64,000 bases of DNA. Source: Tritrichomonas musculus. Its lineage: Eukaryota > Parabasalia > Tritrichomonadida > Tritrichomonadidae. The stretch spans positions 1 through 64,000 of the forward strand of contig JAPFFF010000032.1 in the NCBI GenBank assembly GCA_039105265.1. Direction: 5' to 3'. Shown here one piece after another: positions 13,476-28,044 of the stretch. The notes below the pieces were generated by a model. The model saw only the letters and a program-made list of their open reading frames with translations, had not been told where the DNA came from and ran no database searches. Both the position numbers and the translations under genes were made by a program. Position 1 is the first letter of the stretch. Each line of letters starts with the position of its first letter.

Positions 13476-13546
13476 TTACAAATAAATAAATAAATTAGTT
13501 AGAATTTTAAATTACATACATGGTTTATTTATGTCCTTGGTGTCTT

Positions 13547-14008
13547 TCAAACTCCACCTTTCAATCTGAGGACTAAGTGTATCGTGGAGTCTTTTTGGAT
13601 GGAATAGTCATCAAGTGTGTTTCCATCTTCTAATTGCTTGCCTGCAAAGATCAATCTTTGTTGATCAGCTGGAATTCCTTCTTTGTCGTAGATTTTTGCT
13701 TTGACATCTTCGATCTTGTCTGTTTTTTCAACGTCAACTGTCATGTGTTTTCCGCTTATTGTTTTGACGAAGATTTGCATACCACCTCTCAATCTGAGAA
13801 TCAAGTTCAATGTGGAGTCTTTTTGGATGGAGTAGTCGTCAAGGGTGTTTCCATCTTCTAATTGTTTTCCAGCAAAAATTAATCTTTGTTCGTGTGTTGG
13901 AATTCCTTCTTTGTCATGGATCTTTGCTTTGATGTCTTCGATTCTGTCTGTTTTTTCGCATTCAATGGCAACTGTTCTGCCAGATAAGTTTTTAACAAAT
14001 ATTTGCAT
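13547..14008 (-). CDS. Di-ubiquitin copy 13
   Basis: Product identical to copy 2; last of the 1115-bp block. Confidence 0.95.
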   Translation of the reverse strand: MQIFVKNLSGRTVAIECEKTDRIEDIKAKIHDKEGIPTHEQRLIFAGKQLEDGNTLDDYSIQKDSTLNLILRLRGGMQIFVKTISGKHMTVDVEKTDKIEDVKAKIYDKEGIPADQQRLIFAGKQLEDGNTLDDYSIQKDSTIHLVLRLKGGV

Positions 14009-14558
14009 TATTAAAAAATGATATGATGTTTCTCTCCTGTAATTCTTGTTTGTTTAATTTTCAATGGTGGCATTTAATTTTGTATTGCTCTGAAAAATTT
14101 TCAATACATATAAAATAAAAAAAATTTTTTAAAACTTTTTCAATATAATTTTTCTGTTTGTTGTTCTTAAAAAAATTTTTTATACTCAATTATATAAACT
14201 CTGAAAATTAAAATTTTACTCGACTTACTTATAAGCTAAAATTTTAAGCTAATAACTATCCATATCTGATGCTAATAGCAAATAACTAGTAAAGTGTTCT
14301 TTGCTTTTTGATATATTATTTTGTTTTAAAAAATATGCTCTCAATTTATTTCAAAAAGTTTTTCAGTGATTTTTTTTATTTTGAGGTGTCATAATGATTT
14401 CAAAAGTGCATGATCGTACACTTTGTTTTTTTTTTTTTTTTTTTACGATTTATTTCAATTCTTACTTATCACAAATATTACTTTATATAATAATAAATTT
14501 TTCCTTATGCTTTTTTTTTTTTTTTTTTTTCATGATAACAATTAAATTTTTTTTTTCT

Positions 14559-14591
<33 letters not shown>

Positions 14592-14662
14592 TTACAAATA
14601 AATAAATAAATTAGTTAGAATTTTAAATTACATACATGGTTTATTTATGTCCTTGGTGTCTT

Positions 14663-15124
14663 TCAAACTCCACCTTTCAATCTGAGGACTAAGTGTATCG
14701 TGGAGTCTTTTTGGATGGAATAGTCATCAAGTGTGTTTCCATCTTCTAATTGCTTGCCTGCAAAGATCAATCTTTGTTGATCAGCTGGAATTCCTTCTTT
14801 GTCGTAGATTTTTGCTTTGACATCTTCGATCTTGTCTGTTTTTTCAACGTCAACTGTCATGTGTTTTCCGCTTATTGTTTTGACGAAGATTTGCATACCA
14901 CCTCTCAATCTGAGAATCAAGTTCAATGTGGAGTCTTTTTGGATGGAGTAGTCGTCAAGGGTGTTTCCATCTTCTAATTGTTTTCCAGCAAAAATTAATC
15001 TTTGTTCGTGTGTTGGAATTCCTTCTTTGTCATGGATCTTTGCTTTGATGTCTTCGATTCTGTCTGTTTTTTCGCATTCAATGGCAACTGTTCTGCCAGA
15101 TAAGTTTTTAACAAATATTTGCAT
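14663..15124 (-). CDS. Di-ubiquitin copy 14
   Basis: Product identical to copy 2; first of six copies at 1116-bp spacing (one extra T in the first spacer T-tract). Confidence 0.95.
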   Translation of the reverse strand: MQIFVKNLSGRTVAIECEKTDRIEDIKAKIHDKEGIPTHEQRLIFAGKQLEDGNTLDDYSIQKDSTLNLILRLRGGMQIFVKTISGKHMTVDVEKTDKIEDVKAKIYDKEGIPADQQRLIFAGKQLEDGNTLDDYSIQKDSTIHLVLRLKGGV

Positions 15125-15674
15125 TATTAAAAAATGATATGATGTTTCTCTCCTGTAATTCTTGTTTGTTTAATTTTCAATGGTGGCATTTAATTTTGTA
15201 TTGCTCTGAAAAATTTTCAATACATATAAAATAAAAAAAATTTTTTAAAACTTTTTCAATATAATTTTTCTGTTTGTTGTTCTTAAAAAAATTTTTTATA
15301 CTCAATTATATAAACTCTGAAAATTAAAATTTTACTCGACTTACTTATAAGCTAAAATTTTAAGCTAATAACTATCCATATCTGATGCTAATAGCAAATA
15401 ACTAGTAAAGTGTTCTTTGCTTTTTGATATATTATTTTGTTTTAAAAAATATGCTCTCAATTTATTTCAAAAAGTTTTTCAGTGATTTTTTTTATTTTGA
15501 GGTGTCATAATGATTTCAAAAGTGCATGATCGTACACTTTGTTTTTTTTTTTTTTTTTTTACGATTTATTTCAATTCTTACTTATCACAAATATTACTTT
15601 ATATAATAATAAATTTTTCCTTATGCTTTTTTTTTTTTTTTTTTTTCATGATAACAATTAAATTTTTTTTTTCT

Positions 15675-15707
<33 letters not shown>

Positions 15708-15778
15708 TTACAAATAAATAAATAAATTAGTTAGAATTTTAAATTACATACATGGTTTATTTATGTCCTTGGTGTCTT

Positions 15779-16240
15779 TCAAACTCCACCTTTCAATCTG
15801 AGGACTAAGTGTATCGTGGAGTCTTTTTGGATGGAATAGTCATCAAGTGTGTTTCCATCTTCTAATTGCTTGCCTGCAAAGATCAATCTTTGTTGATCAG
15901 CTGGAATTCCTTCTTTGTCGTAGATTTTTGCTTTGACATCTTCGATCTTGTCTGTTTTTTCAACGTCAACTGTCATGTGTTTTCCGCTTATTGTTTTGAC
16001 GAAGATTTGCATACCACCTCTCAATCTGAGAATCAAGTTCAATGTGGAGTCTTTTTGGATGGAGTAGTCGTCAAGGGTGTTTCCATCTTCTAATTGTTTT
16101 CCAGCAAAAATTAATCTTTGTTCGTGTGTTGGAATTCCTTCTTTGTCATGGATCTTTGCTTTGATGTCTTCGATTCTGTCTGTTTTTTCGCATTCAATGG
16201 CAACTGTTCTGCCAGATAAGTTTTTAACAAATATTTGCAT
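15779..16240 (-). CDS. Di-ubiquitin copy 15
   Basis: Product identical to copy 2; 1116-bp block. Confidence 0.95.
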   Translation of the reverse strand: MQIFVKNLSGRTVAIECEKTDRIEDIKAKIHDKEGIPTHEQRLIFAGKQLEDGNTLDDYSIQKDSTLNLILRLRGGMQIFVKTISGKHMTVDVEKTDKIEDVKAKIYDKEGIPADQQRLIFAGKQLEDGNTLDDYSIQKDSTIHLVLRLKGGV

Positions 16241-16790
16241 TATTAAAAAATGATATGATGTTTCTCTCCTGTAATTCTTGTTTGTTTAATTTTCAATGGT
16301 GGCATTTAATTTTGTATTGCTCTGAAAAATTTTCAATACATATAAAATAAAAAAAATTTTTTAAAACTTTTTCAATATAATTTTTCTGTTTGTTGTTCTT
16401 AAAAAAATTTTTTATACTCAATTATATAAACTCTGAAAATTAAAATTTTACTCGACTTACTTATAAGCTAAAATTTTAAGCTAATAACTATCCATATCTG
16501 ATGCTAATAGCAAATAACTAGTAAAGTGTTCTTTGCTTTTTGATATATTATTTTGTTTTAAAAAATATGCTCTCAATTTATTTCAAAAAGTTTTTCAGTG
16601 ATTTTTTTTATTTTGAGGTGTCATAATGATTTCAAAAGTGCATGATCGTACACTTTGTTTTTTTTTTTTTTTTTTTACGATTTATTTCAATTCTTACTTA
16701 TCACAAATATTACTTTATATAATAATAAATTTTTCCTTATGCTTTTTTTTTTTTTTTTTTTTCATGATAACAATTAAATTTTTTTTTTCT

Positions 16791-16823
<33 letters not shown>

Positions 16824-16894
16824 TTACAAATAAATAAATAAATTAGTTAGAATTTTAAATTACATACATGGTTTATTTATGTCCTTGGTGTCTT

Positions 16895-17356
16895 TCAAAC
16901 TCCACCTTTCAATCTGAGGACTAAGTGTATCGTGGAGTCTTTTTGGATGGAATAGTCATCAAGTGTGTTTCCATCTTCTAATTGCTTGCCTGCAAAGATC
17001 AATCTTTGTTGATCAGCTGGAATTCCTTCTTTGTCGTAGATTTTTGCTTTGACATCTTCGATCTTGTCTGTTTTTTCAACGTCAACTGTCATGTGTTTTC
17101 CGCTTATTGTTTTGACGAAGATTTGCATACCACCTCTCAATCTGAGAATCAAGTTCAATGTGGAGTCTTTTTGGATGGAGTAGTCGTCAAGGGTGTTTCC
17201 ATCTTCTAATTGTTTTCCAGCAAAAATTAATCTTTGTTCGTGTGTTGGAATTCCTTCTTTGTCATGGATCTTTGCTTTGATGTCTTCGATTCTGTCTGTT
17301 TTTTCGCATTCAATGGCAACTGTTCTGCCAGATAAGTTTTTAACAAATATTTGCAT
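16895..17356 (-). CDS. Di-ubiquitin copy 16
   Basis: Product identical to copy 2; 1116-bp block. Confidence 0.95.
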   Translation of the reverse strand: MQIFVKNLSGRTVAIECEKTDRIEDIKAKIHDKEGIPTHEQRLIFAGKQLEDGNTLDDYSIQKDSTLNLILRLRGGMQIFVKTISGKHMTVDVEKTDKIEDVKAKIYDKEGIPADQQRLIFAGKQLEDGNTLDDYSIQKDSTIHLVLRLKGGV

Positions 17357-17906
17357 TATTAAAAAATGATATGATGTTTCTCTCCTGTAATTCTTGTTTG
17401 TTTAATTTTCAATGGTGGCATTTAATTTTGTATTGCTCTGAAAAATTTTCAATACATATAAAATAAAAAAAATTTTTTAAAACTTTTTCAATATAATTTT
17501 TCTGTTTGTTGTTCTTAAAAAAATTTTTTATACTCAATTATATAAACTCTGAAAATTAAAATTTTACTCGACTTACTTATAAGCTAAAATTTTAAGCTAA
17601 TAACTATCCATATCTGATGCTAATAGCAAATAACTAGTAAAGTGTTCTTTGCTTTTTGATATATTATTTTGTTTTAAAAAATATGCTCTCAATTTATTTC
17701 AAAAAGTTTTTCAGTGATTTTTTTTATTTTGAGGTGTCATAATGATTTCAAAAGTGCATGATCGTACACTTTGTTTTTTTTTTTTTTTTTTTACGATTTA
17801 TTTCAATTCTTACTTATCACAAATATTACTTTATATAATAATAAATTTTTCCTTATGCTTTTTTTTTTTTTTTTTTTTCATGATAACAATTAAATTTTTT
17901 TTTTCT

Positions 17907-17939
<33 letters not shown>

Positions 17940-18010
17940 TTACAAATAAATAAATAAATTAGTTAGAATTTTAAATTACATACATGGTTTATTTATGTCC
18001 TTGGTGTCTT

Positions 18011-18472
18011 TCAAACTCCACCTTTCAATCTGAGGACTAAGTGTATCGTGGAGTCTTTTTGGATGGAATAGTCATCAAGTGTGTTTCCATCTTCTAATTG
18101 CTTGCCTGCAAAGATCAATCTTTGTTGATCAGCTGGAATTCCTTCTTTGTCGTAGATTTTTGCTTTGACATCTTCGATCTTGTCTGTTTTTTCAACGTCA
18201 ACTGTCATGTGTTTTCCGCTTATTGTTTTGACGAAGATTTGCATACCACCTCTCAATCTGAGAATCAAGTTCAATGTGGAGTCTTTTTGGATGGAGTAGT
18301 CGTCAAGGGTGTTTCCATCTTCTAATTGTTTTCCAGCAAAAATTAATCTTTGTTCGTGTGTTGGAATTCCTTCTTTGTCATGGATCTTTGCTTTGATGTC
18401 TTCGATTCTGTCTGTTTTTTCGCATTCAATGGCAACTGTTCTGCCAGATAAGTTTTTAACAAATATTTGCAT
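18011..18472 (-). CDS. Di-ubiquitin copy 17
   Basis: Product identical to copy 2; 1116-bp block. Confidence 0.95.
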   Translation of the reverse strand: MQIFVKNLSGRTVAIECEKTDRIEDIKAKIHDKEGIPTHEQRLIFAGKQLEDGNTLDDYSIQKDSTLNLILRLRGGMQIFVKTISGKHMTVDVEKTDKIEDVKAKIYDKEGIPADQQRLIFAGKQLEDGNTLDDYSIQKDSTIHLVLRLKGGV

Positions 18473-19022
18473 TATTAAAAAATGATATGATGTTTCTCTC
18501 CTGTAATTCTTGTTTGTTTAATTTTCAATGGTGGCATTTAATTTTGTATTGCTCTGAAAAATTTTCAATACATATAAAATAAAAAAAATTTTTTAAAACT
18601 TTTTCAATATAATTTTTCTGTTTGTTGTTCTTAAAAAAATTTTTTATACTCAATTATATAAACTCTGAAAATTAAAATTTTACTCGACTTACTTATAAGC
18701 TAAAATTTTAAGCTAATAACTATCCATATCTGATGCTAATAGCAAATAACTAGTAAAGTGTTCTTTGCTTTTTGATATATTATTTTGTTTTAAAAAATAT
18801 GCTCTCAATTTATTTCAAAAAGTTTTTCAGTGATTTTTTTTATTTTGAGGTGTCATAATGATTTCAAAAGTGCATGATCGTACACTTTGTTTTTTTTTTT
18901 TTTTTTTTACGATTTATTTCAATTCTTACTTATCACAAATATTACTTTATATAATAATAAATTTTTCCTTATGCTTTTTTTTTTTTTTTTTTTTCATGAT
19001 AACAATTAAATTTTTTTTTTCT

Positions 19023-19055
<33 letters not shown>

Positions 19056-19126
19056 TTACAAATAAATAAATAAATTAGTTAGAATTTTAAATTACATACA
19101 TGGTTTATTTATGTCCTTGGTGTCTT

Positions 19127-19588
19127 TCAAACTCCACCTTTCAATCTGAGGACTAAGTGTATCGTGGAGTCTTTTTGGATGGAATAGTCATCAAGTGTGT
19201 TTCCATCTTCTAATTGCTTGCCTGCAAAGATCAATCTTTGTTGATCAGCTGGAATTCCTTCTTTGTCGTAGATTTTTGCTTTGACATCTTCGATCTTGTC
19301 TGTTTTTTCAACGTCAACTGTCATGTGTTTTCCGCTTATTGTTTTGACGAAGATTTGCATACCACCTCTCAATCTGAGAATCAAGTTCAATGTGGAGTCT
19401 TTTTGGATGGAGTAGTCGTCAAGGGTGTTTCCATCTTCTAATTGTTTTCCAGCAAAAATTAATCTTTGTTCGTGTGTTGGAATTCCTTCTTTGTCATGGA
19501 TCTTTGCTTTGATGTCTTCGATTCTGTCTGTTTTTTCGCATTCAATGGCAACTGTTCTGCCAGATAAGTTTTTAACAAATATTTGCAT
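19127..19588 (-). CDS. Di-ubiquitin copy 18
   Basis: Product identical to copy 2; 1116-bp block. Confidence 0.95.
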   Translation of the reverse strand: MQIFVKNLSGRTVAIECEKTDRIEDIKAKIHDKEGIPTHEQRLIFAGKQLEDGNTLDDYSIQKDSTLNLILRLRGGMQIFVKTISGKHMTVDVEKTDKIEDVKAKIYDKEGIPADQQRLIFAGKQLEDGNTLDDYSIQKDSTIHLVLRLKGGV

Positions 19589-20138
19589 TATTAAAAAATG
19601 ATATGATGTTTCTCTCCTGTAATTCTTGTTTGTTTAATTTTCAATGGTGGCATTTAATTTTGTATTGCTCTGAAAAATTTTCAATACATATAAAATAAAA
19701 AAAATTTTTTAAAACTTTTTCAATATAATTTTTCTGTTTGTTGTTCTTAAAAAAATTTTTTATACTCAATTATATAAACTCTGAAAATTAAAATTTTACT
19801 CGACTTACTTATAAGCTAAAATTTTAAGCTAATAACTATCCATATCTGATGCTAATAGCAAATAACTAGTAAAGTGTTCTTTGCTTTTTGATATATTATT
19901 TTGTTTTAAAAAATATGCTCTCAATTTATTTCAAAAAGTTTTTCAGTGATTTTTTTTATTTTGAGGTGTCATAATGATTTCAAAAGTGCATGATCGTACA
20001 CTTTGTTTTTTTTTTTTTTTTTTTACGATTTATTTCAATTCTTACTTATCACAAATATTACTTTATATAATAATAAATTTTTCCTTATGCTTTTTTTTTT
20101 TTTTTTTTTTCATGATAACAATTAAATTTTTTTTTTCT

Positions 20139-20171
<33 letters not shown>

Positions 20172-20242
20172 TTACAAATAAATAAATAAATTAGTTAGAA
20201 TTTTAAATTACATACATGGTTTATTTATGTCCTTGGTGTCTT

Positions 20243-20704
20243 TCAAACTCCACCTTTCAATCTGAGGACTAAGTGTATCGTGGAGTCTTTTTGGATGGAA
20301 TAGTCATCAAGTGTGTTTCCATCTTCTAATTGCTTGCCTGCAAAGATCAATCTTTGTTGATCAGCTGGAATTCCTTCTTTGTCGTAGATTTTTGCTTTGA
20401 CATCTTCGATCTTGTCTGTTTTTTCAACGTCAACTGTCATGTGTTTTCCGCTTATTGTTTTGACGAAGATTTGCATACCACCTCTCAATCTGAGAATCAA
20501 GTTCAATGTGGAGTCTTTTTGGATGGAGTAGTCGTCAAGGGTGTTTCCATCTTCTAATTGTTTTCCAGCAAAAATTAATCTTTGTTCGTGTGTTGGAATT
20601 CCTTCTTTGTCATGGATCTTTGCTTTGATGTCTTCGATTCTGTCTGTTTTTTCGCATTCAATGGCAACTGTTCTGCCAGATAAGTTTTTAACAAATATTT
20701 GCAT
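20243..20704 (-). CDS. Di-ubiquitin copy 19
   Basis: Product identical to copy 2; last of the first 1116-bp block. Confidence 0.95.
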   Translation of the reverse strand: MQIFVKNLSGRTVAIECEKTDRIEDIKAKIHDKEGIPTHEQRLIFAGKQLEDGNTLDDYSIQKDSTLNLILRLRGGMQIFVKTISGKHMTVDVEKTDKIEDVKAKIYDKEGIPADQQRLIFAGKQLEDGNTLDDYSIQKDSTIHLVLRLKGGV

Positions 20705-21255
20705 TATTAAAAAATGATATGATGTTTCTCTCCTGTAATTCTTGTTTGTTTAATTTTCAATGGTGGCATTTAATTTTGTATTGCTCTGAAAAATTTTCAA
20801 TACATATAAAATAAAAAAAATTTTTTAAAACTTTTTCAATATAATTTTTCTGTTTGTTGTTCTTAAAAAAATTTTTTATACTCAATTATATAAACTCTGA
20901 AAATTAAAATTTTACTCGACTTACTTATAAGCTAAAATTTTAAGCTAATAACTATCCATATCTGATGCTAATAGCAAATAACTAGTAAAGTGTTCTTTGC
21001 TTTTTGATATATTATTTTGTTTTAAAAAATATGCTCTCAATTTATTTCAAAAAGTTTTTCAGTGATTTTTTTTATTTTGAGGTGTCATAATGATTTCAAA
21101 AGTGCATGATCGTACACTTTGTTTTTTTTTTTTTTTTTTTACGATTTATTTCAATTCTTACTTATCACAAATATTACTTTATATAATAATAAATTTTTCC
21201 TTATGCTTTTTTTTTTTTTTTTTTTTTCATGATAACAATTAAATTTTTTTTTTCT

Positions 21256-21288
<33 letters not shown>

Positions 21289-21359
21289 TTACAAATAAAT
21301 AAATAAATTAGTTAGAATTTTAAATTACATACATGGTTTATTTATGTCCTTGGTGTCTT

Positions 21360-21821
21360 TCAAACTCCACCTTTCAATCTGAGGACTAAGTGTATCGTGG
21401 AGTCTTTTTGGATGGAATAGTCATCAAGTGTGTTTCCATCTTCTAATTGCTTGCCTGCAAAGATCAATCTTTGTTGATCAGCTGGAATTCCTTCTTTGTC
21501 GTAGATTTTTGCTTTGACATCTTCGATCTTGTCTGTTTTTTCAACGTCAACTGTCATGTGTTTTCCGCTTATTGTTTTGACGAAGATTTGCATACCACCT
21601 CTCAATCTGAGAATCAAGTTCAATGTGGAGTCTTTTTGGATGGAGTAGTCGTCAAGGGTGTTTCCATCTTCTAATTGTTTTCCAGCAAAAATTAATCTTT
21701 GTTCGTGTGTTGGAATTCCTTCTTTGTCATGGATCTTTGCTTTGATGTCTTCGATTCTGTCTGTTTTTTCGCATTCAATGGCAACTGTTCTGCCAGATAA
21801 GTTTTTAACAAATATTTGCAT
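21360..21821 (-). CDS. Di-ubiquitin copy 20
   Basis: Product identical to copy 2; 1117 bp from the previous copy, with one more T in the second T-tract. Confidence 0.95.
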   Translation of the reverse strand: MQIFVKNLSGRTVAIECEKTDRIEDIKAKIHDKEGIPTHEQRLIFAGKQLEDGNTLDDYSIQKDSTLNLILRLRGGMQIFVKTISGKHMTVDVEKTDKIEDVKAKIYDKEGIPADQQRLIFAGKQLEDGNTLDDYSIQKDSTIHLVLRLKGGV

Positions 21822-22372
21822 TATTAAAAAATGATATGATGTTTCTCTCCTGTAATTCTTGTTTGTTTAATTTTCAATGGTGGCATTTAATTTTGTATTG
21901 CTCTGAAAAATTTTCAATACATATAAAATAAAAAAAATTTTTTAAAACTTTTTCAATATAATTTTTCTGTTTGTTGTTCTTAAAAAAATTTTTTATACTC
22001 AATTATATAAACTCTGAAAATTAAAATTTTACTCGACTTACTTATAAGCTAAAATTTTAAGCTAATAACTATCCATATCTGATGCTAATAGCAAATAACT
22101 AGTAAAGTGTTCTTTGCTTTTTGATATATTATTTTGTTTTAAAAAATATGCTCTCAATTTATTTCAAAAAGTTTTTCAGTGATTTTTTTTATTTTGAGGT
22201 GTCATAATGATTTCAAAAGTGCATGATCGTACACTTTGTTTTTTTTTTTTTTTTTTTACGATTTATTTCAATTCTTACTTATCACAAATATTACTTTATA
22301 TAATAATAAATTTTTCCTTATGCTTTTTTTTTTTTTTTTTTTTTCATGATAACAATTAAATTTTTTTTTTCT

Positions 22373-22405
<33 letters not shown>

Positions 22406-22476
22406 TTACAAATAAATAAATAAATTAGTTAGAATTTTAAATTACATACATGGTTTATTTATGTCCTTGGTGTCTT

Positions 22477-22938
22477 TCAAACTCCACCTTTCAATCTGAG
22501 GACTAAGTGTATCGTGGAGTCTTTTTGGATGGAATAGTCATCAAGTGTGTTTCCATCTTCTAATTGCTTGCCTGCAAAGATCAATCTTTGTTGATCAGCT
22601 GGAATTCCTTCTTTGTCGTAGATTTTTGCTTTGACATCTTCGATCTTGTCTGTTTTTTCAACGTCAACTGTCATGTGTTTTCCGCTTATTGTTTTGACGA
22701 AGATTTGCATACCACCTCTCAATCTGAGAATCAAGTTCAATGTGGAGTCTTTTTGGATGGAGTAGTCGTCAAGGGTGTTTCCATCTTCTAATTGTTTTCC
22801 AGCAAAAATTAATCTTTGTTCGTGTGTTGGAATTCCTTCTTTGTCATGGATCTTTGCTTTGATGTCTTCGATTCTGTCTGTTTTTTCGCATTCAATGGCA
22901 ACTGTTCTGCCAGATAAGTTTTTAACAAATATTTGCAT
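22477..22938 (-). CDS. Di-ubiquitin copy 21
   Basis: Product identical to copy 2; 1117 bp from the previous copy, same T-tract class as copy 20. Confidence 0.95.
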   Translation of the reverse strand: MQIFVKNLSGRTVAIECEKTDRIEDIKAKIHDKEGIPTHEQRLIFAGKQLEDGNTLDDYSIQKDSTLNLILRLRGGMQIFVKTISGKHMTVDVEKTDKIEDVKAKIYDKEGIPADQQRLIFAGKQLEDGNTLDDYSIQKDSTIHLVLRLKGGV

Positions 22939-23488
22939 TATTAAAAAATGATATGATGTTTCTCTCCTGTAATTCTTGTTTGTTTAATTTTCAATGGTGG
23001 CATTTAATTTTGTATTGCTCTGAAAAATTTTCAATACATATAAAATAAAAAAAATTTTTTAAAACTTTTTCAATATAATTTTTCTGTTTGTTGTTCTTAA
23101 AAAAATTTTTTATACTCAATTATATAAACTCTGAAAATTAAAATTTTACTCGACTTACTTATAAGCTAAAATTTTAAGCTAATAACTATCCATATCTGAT
23201 GCTAATAGCAAATAACTAGTAAAGTGTTCTTTGCTTTTTGATATATTATTTTGTTTTAAAAAATATGCTCTCAATTTATTTCAAAAAGTTTTTCAGTGAT
23301 TTTTTTTATTTTGAGGTGTCATAATGATTTCAAAAGTGCATGATCGTACACTTTGTTTTTTTTTTTTTTTTTTTACGATTTATTTCAATTCTTACTTATC
23401 ACAAATATTACTTTATATAATAATAAATTTTTCCTTATGCTTTTTTTTTTTTTTTTTTTTCATGATAACAATTAAATTTTTTTTTTCT

Positions 23489-23521
<33 letters not shown>

Positions 23522-23592
23522 TTACAAATAAATAAATAAATTAGTTAGAATTTTAAATTACATACATGGTTTATTTATGTCCTTGGTGTCTT

Positions 23593-24054
23593 TCAAACTC
23601 CACCTTTCAATCTGAGGACTAAGTGTATCGTGGAGTCTTTTTGGATGGAATAGTCATCAAGTGTGTTTCCATCTTCTAATTGCTTGCCTGCAAAGATCAA
23701 TCTTTGTTGATCAGCTGGAATTCCTTCTTTGTCGTAGATTTTTGCTTTGACATCTTCGATCTTGTCTGTTTTTTCAACGTCAACTGTCATGTGTTTTCCG
23801 CTTATTGTTTTGACGAAGATTTGCATACCACCTCTCAATCTGAGAATCAAGTTCAATGTGGAGTCTTTTTGGATGGAGTAGTCGTCAAGGGTGTTTCCAT
23901 CTTCTAATTGTTTTCCAGCAAAAATTAATCTTTGTTCGTGTGTTGGAATTCCTTCTTTGTCATGGATCTTTGCTTTGATGTCTTCGATTCTGTCTGTTTT
24001 TTCGCATTCAATGGCAACTGTTCTGCCAGATAAGTTTTTAACAAATATTTGCAT
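23593..24054 (-). CDS. Di-ubiquitin copy 22
   Basis: Product identical to copy 2; start of a second 1116-bp block of three. Confidence 0.95.
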   Translation of the reverse strand: MQIFVKNLSGRTVAIECEKTDRIEDIKAKIHDKEGIPTHEQRLIFAGKQLEDGNTLDDYSIQKDSTLNLILRLRGGMQIFVKTISGKHMTVDVEKTDKIEDVKAKIYDKEGIPADQQRLIFAGKQLEDGNTLDDYSIQKDSTIHLVLRLKGGV

Positions 24055-24604
24055 TATTAAAAAATGATATGATGTTTCTCTCCTGTAATTCTTGTTTGTT
24101 TAATTTTCAATGGTGGCATTTAATTTTGTATTGCTCTGAAAAATTTTCAATACATATAAAATAAAAAAAATTTTTTAAAACTTTTTCAATATAATTTTTC
24201 TGTTTGTTGTTCTTAAAAAAATTTTTTATACTCAATTATATAAACTCTGAAAATTAAAATTTTACTCGACTTACTTATAAGCTAAAATTTTAAGCTAATA
24301 ACTATCCATATCTGATGCTAATAGCAAATAACTAGTAAAGTGTTCTTTGCTTTTTGATATATTATTTTGTTTTAAAAAATATGCTCTCAATTTATTTCAA
24401 AAAGTTTTTCAGTGATTTTTTTTATTTTGAGGTGTCATAATGATTTCAAAAGTGCATGATCGTACACTTTGTTTTTTTTTTTTTTTTTTTACGATTTATT
24501 TCAATTCTTACTTATCACAAATATTACTTTATATAATAATAAATTTTTCCTTATGCTTTTTTTTTTTTTTTTTTTTCATGATAACAATTAAATTTTTTTT
24601 TTCT

Positions 24605-24637
<33 letters not shown>

Positions 24638-24708
24638 TTACAAATAAATAAATAAATTAGTTAGAATTTTAAATTACATACATGGTTTATTTATGTCCTT
24701 GGTGTCTT

Positions 24709-25170
24709 TCAAACTCCACCTTTCAATCTGAGGACTAAGTGTATCGTGGAGTCTTTTTGGATGGAATAGTCATCAAGTGTGTTTCCATCTTCTAATTGCT
24801 TGCCTGCAAAGATCAATCTTTGTTGATCAGCTGGAATTCCTTCTTTGTCGTAGATTTTTGCTTTGACATCTTCGATCTTGTCTGTTTTTTCAACGTCAAC
24901 TGTCATGTGTTTTCCGCTTATTGTTTTGACGAAGATTTGCATACCACCTCTCAATCTGAGAATCAAGTTCAATGTGGAGTCTTTTTGGATGGAGTAGTCG
25001 TCAAGGGTGTTTCCATCTTCTAATTGTTTTCCAGCAAAAATTAATCTTTGTTCGTGTGTTGGAATTCCTTCTTTGTCATGGATCTTTGCTTTGATGTCTT
25101 CGATTCTGTCTGTTTTTTCGCATTCAATGGCAACTGTTCTGCCAGATAAGTTTTTAACAAATATTTGCAT
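24709..25170 (-). CDS. Di-ubiquitin copy 23
   Basis: Product identical to copy 2; 1116-bp block. Confidence 0.95.
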   Translation of the reverse strand: MQIFVKNLSGRTVAIECEKTDRIEDIKAKIHDKEGIPTHEQRLIFAGKQLEDGNTLDDYSIQKDSTLNLILRLRGGMQIFVKTISGKHMTVDVEKTDKIEDVKAKIYDKEGIPADQQRLIFAGKQLEDGNTLDDYSIQKDSTIHLVLRLKGGV

Positions 25171-25720
25171 TATTAAAAAATGATATGATGTTTCTCTCCT
25201 GTAATTCTTGTTTGTTTAATTTTCAATGGTGGCATTTAATTTTGTATTGCTCTGAAAAATTTTCAATACATATAAAATAAAAAAAATTTTTTAAAACTTT
25301 TTCAATATAATTTTTCTGTTTGTTGTTCTTAAAAAAATTTTTTATACTCAATTATATAAACTCTGAAAATTAAAATTTTACTCGACTTACTTATAAGCTA
25401 AAATTTTAAGCTAATAACTATCCATATCTGATGCTAATAGCAAATAACTAGTAAAGTGTTCTTTGCTTTTTGATATATTATTTTGTTTTAAAAAATATGC
25501 TCTCAATTTATTTCAAAAAGTTTTTCAGTGATTTTTTTTATTTTGAGGTGTCATAATGATTTCAAAAGTGCATGATCGTACACTTTGTTTTTTTTTTTTT
25601 TTTTTTACGATTTATTTCAATTCTTACTTATCACAAATATTACTTTATATAATAATAAATTTTTCCTTATGCTTTTTTTTTTTTTTTTTTTTCATGATAA
25701 CAATTAAATTTTTTTTTTCT

Positions 25721-25753
<33 letters not shown>

Positions 25754-25824
25754 TTACAAATAAATAAATAAATTAGTTAGAATTTTAAATTACATACATG
25801 GTTTATTTATGTCCTTGGTGTCTT

Positions 25825-26286
25825 TCAAACTCCACCTTTCAATCTGAGGACTAAGTGTATCGTGGAGTCTTTTTGGATGGAATAGTCATCAAGTGTGTTT
25901 CCATCTTCTAATTGCTTGCCTGCAAAGATCAATCTTTGTTGATCAGCTGGAATTCCTTCTTTGTCGTAGATTTTTGCTTTGACATCTTCGATCTTGTCTG
26001 TTTTTTCAACGTCAACTGTCATGTGTTTTCCGCTTATTGTTTTGACGAAGATTTGCATACCACCTCTCAATCTGAGAATCAAGTTCAATGTGGAGTCTTT
26101 TTGGATGGAGTAGTCGTCAAGGGTGTTTCCATCTTCTAATTGTTTTCCAGCAAAAATTAATCTTTGTTCGTGTGTTGGAATTCCTTCTTTGTCATGGATC
26201 TTTGCTTTGATGTCTTCGATTCTGTCTGTTTTTTCGCATTCAATGGCAACTGTTCTGCCAGATAAGTTTTTAACAAATATTTGCAT
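25825..26286 (-). CDS. Di-ubiquitin copy 24
   Basis: Product identical to copy 2; last of the second 1116-bp block. Confidence 0.95.
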   Translation of the reverse strand: MQIFVKNLSGRTVAIECEKTDRIEDIKAKIHDKEGIPTHEQRLIFAGKQLEDGNTLDDYSIQKDSTLNLILRLRGGMQIFVKTISGKHMTVDVEKTDKIEDVKAKIYDKEGIPADQQRLIFAGKQLEDGNTLDDYSIQKDSTIHLVLRLKGGV

Positions 26287-26934
26287 TATTAAAAAATGAT
26301 ATGATGTTTCTCTCCTGTAATTCTTGTTTGTTTAATTTTCAATGGTGGCATTTAATTTTGTATTGCTCTGAAAAATTTTCAATACATATAAAATAAAAAA
26401 AATTTTTTAAAACTTTTTCAATATAATTTTTCTGTTTGTTGTTCTTAAAAAAATTTTTTATACTCAATTATATAAACTCTGAAAATTAAAATTTTACTCG
26501 ACTTACTTATAAGCTAAAATTTTAAGCTAATAACTATCCATATCTGATGCTAATAGCAAATAACTAGTAAAGTGTTCTTTGCTTTTTGATATATTATTTT
26601 GTTTTAAAAAATATGCTCTCAATTTATTTCAAAAAGTTTTTCAGTGATTTTTTTTATTTTGAGGTGTCATAATGATTTCAAAAGTGCATGATCGTACACT
26701 TTGTTTTTTTTTTTTTTTTTTTACGATTTATTTCAATTCTTACTTATCACAAATATTACTTTATATAATAATAAATTTTTCCTTATGCTTTTTTTTTTTT
26801 TTTTTTTTCATGATAACAATTAAATTTTTTTTTTCTTTAATAATAATAATAATAATAATAAATTTACAAATAAATAAATAAATTAGTTAGAATTTTAAAT
26901 TACATACATGGTTTATTTATGTCCTTGGTGTCTT

Positions 26935-27396
26935 TCAAACTCCACCTTTCAATCTGAGGACTAAGTGTATCGTGGAGTCTTTTTGGATGGAATAGTCATC
27001 AAGTGTGTTTCCATCTTCTAATTGCTTGCCTGCAAAGATCAATCTTTGTTGATCAGCTGGAATTCCTTCTTTGTCGTAGATTTTTGCTTTGACATCTTCG
27101 ATCTTGTCTGTTTTTTCAACGTCAACTGTCATGTGTTTTCCGCTTATTGTTTTGACGAAGATTTGCATACCACCTCTCAATCTGAGAATCAAGTTCAATG
27201 TGGAGTCTTTTTGGATGGAGTAGTCGTCAAGGGTGTTTCCATCTTCTAATTGTTTTCCAGCAAAAATTAATCTTTGTTCGTGTGTTGGAATTCCTTCTTT
27301 GTCATGGATCTTTGCTTTGATGTCTTCGATTCTGTCTGTTTTTTCGCATTCAATGGCAACTGTTCTGCCAGATAAGTTTTTAACAAATATTTGCAT
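26935..27396 (-). CDS. Di-ubiquitin copy 25
   Basis: Product identical to copy 2; first of six copies at 1110-bp spacing, whose spacers have two fewer AAT repeats. Confidence 0.95.
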   Translation of the reverse strand: MQIFVKNLSGRTVAIECEKTDRIEDIKAKIHDKEGIPTHEQRLIFAGKQLEDGNTLDDYSIQKDSTLNLILRLRGGMQIFVKTISGKHMTVDVEKTDKIEDVKAKIYDKEGIPADQQRLIFAGKQLEDGNTLDDYSIQKDSTIHLVLRLKGGV

Positions 27397-28044
27397 TATT
27401 AAAAAATGATATGATGTTTCTCTCCTGTAATTCTTGTTTGTTTAATTTTCAATGGTGGCATTTAATTTTGTATTGCTCTGAAAAATTTTCAATACATATA
27501 AAATAAAAAAAATTTTTTAAAACTTTTTCAATATAATTTTTCTGTTTGTTGTTCTTAAAAAAATTTTTTATACTCAATTATATAAACTCTGAAAATTAAA
27601 ATTTTACTCGACTTACTTATAAGCTAAAATTTTAAGCTAATAACTATCCATATCTGATGCTAATAGCAAATAACTAGTAAAGTGTTCTTTGCTTTTTGAT
27701 ATATTATTTTGTTTTAAAAAATATGCTCTCAATTTATTTCAAAAAGTTTTTCAGTGATTTTTTTTATTTTGAGGTGTCATAATGATTTCAAAAGTGCATG
27801 ATCGTACACTTTGTTTTTTTTTTTTTTTTTTTACGATTTATTTCAATTCTTACTTATCACAAATATTACTTTATATAATAATAAATTTTTCCTTATGCTT
27901 TTTTTTTTTTTTTTTTTTCATGATAACAATTAAATTTTTTTTTTCTTTAATAATAATAATAATAATAATAAATTTACAAATAAATAAATAAATTAGTTAG
28001 AATTTTAAATTACATACATGGTTTATTTATGTCCTTGGTGTCTT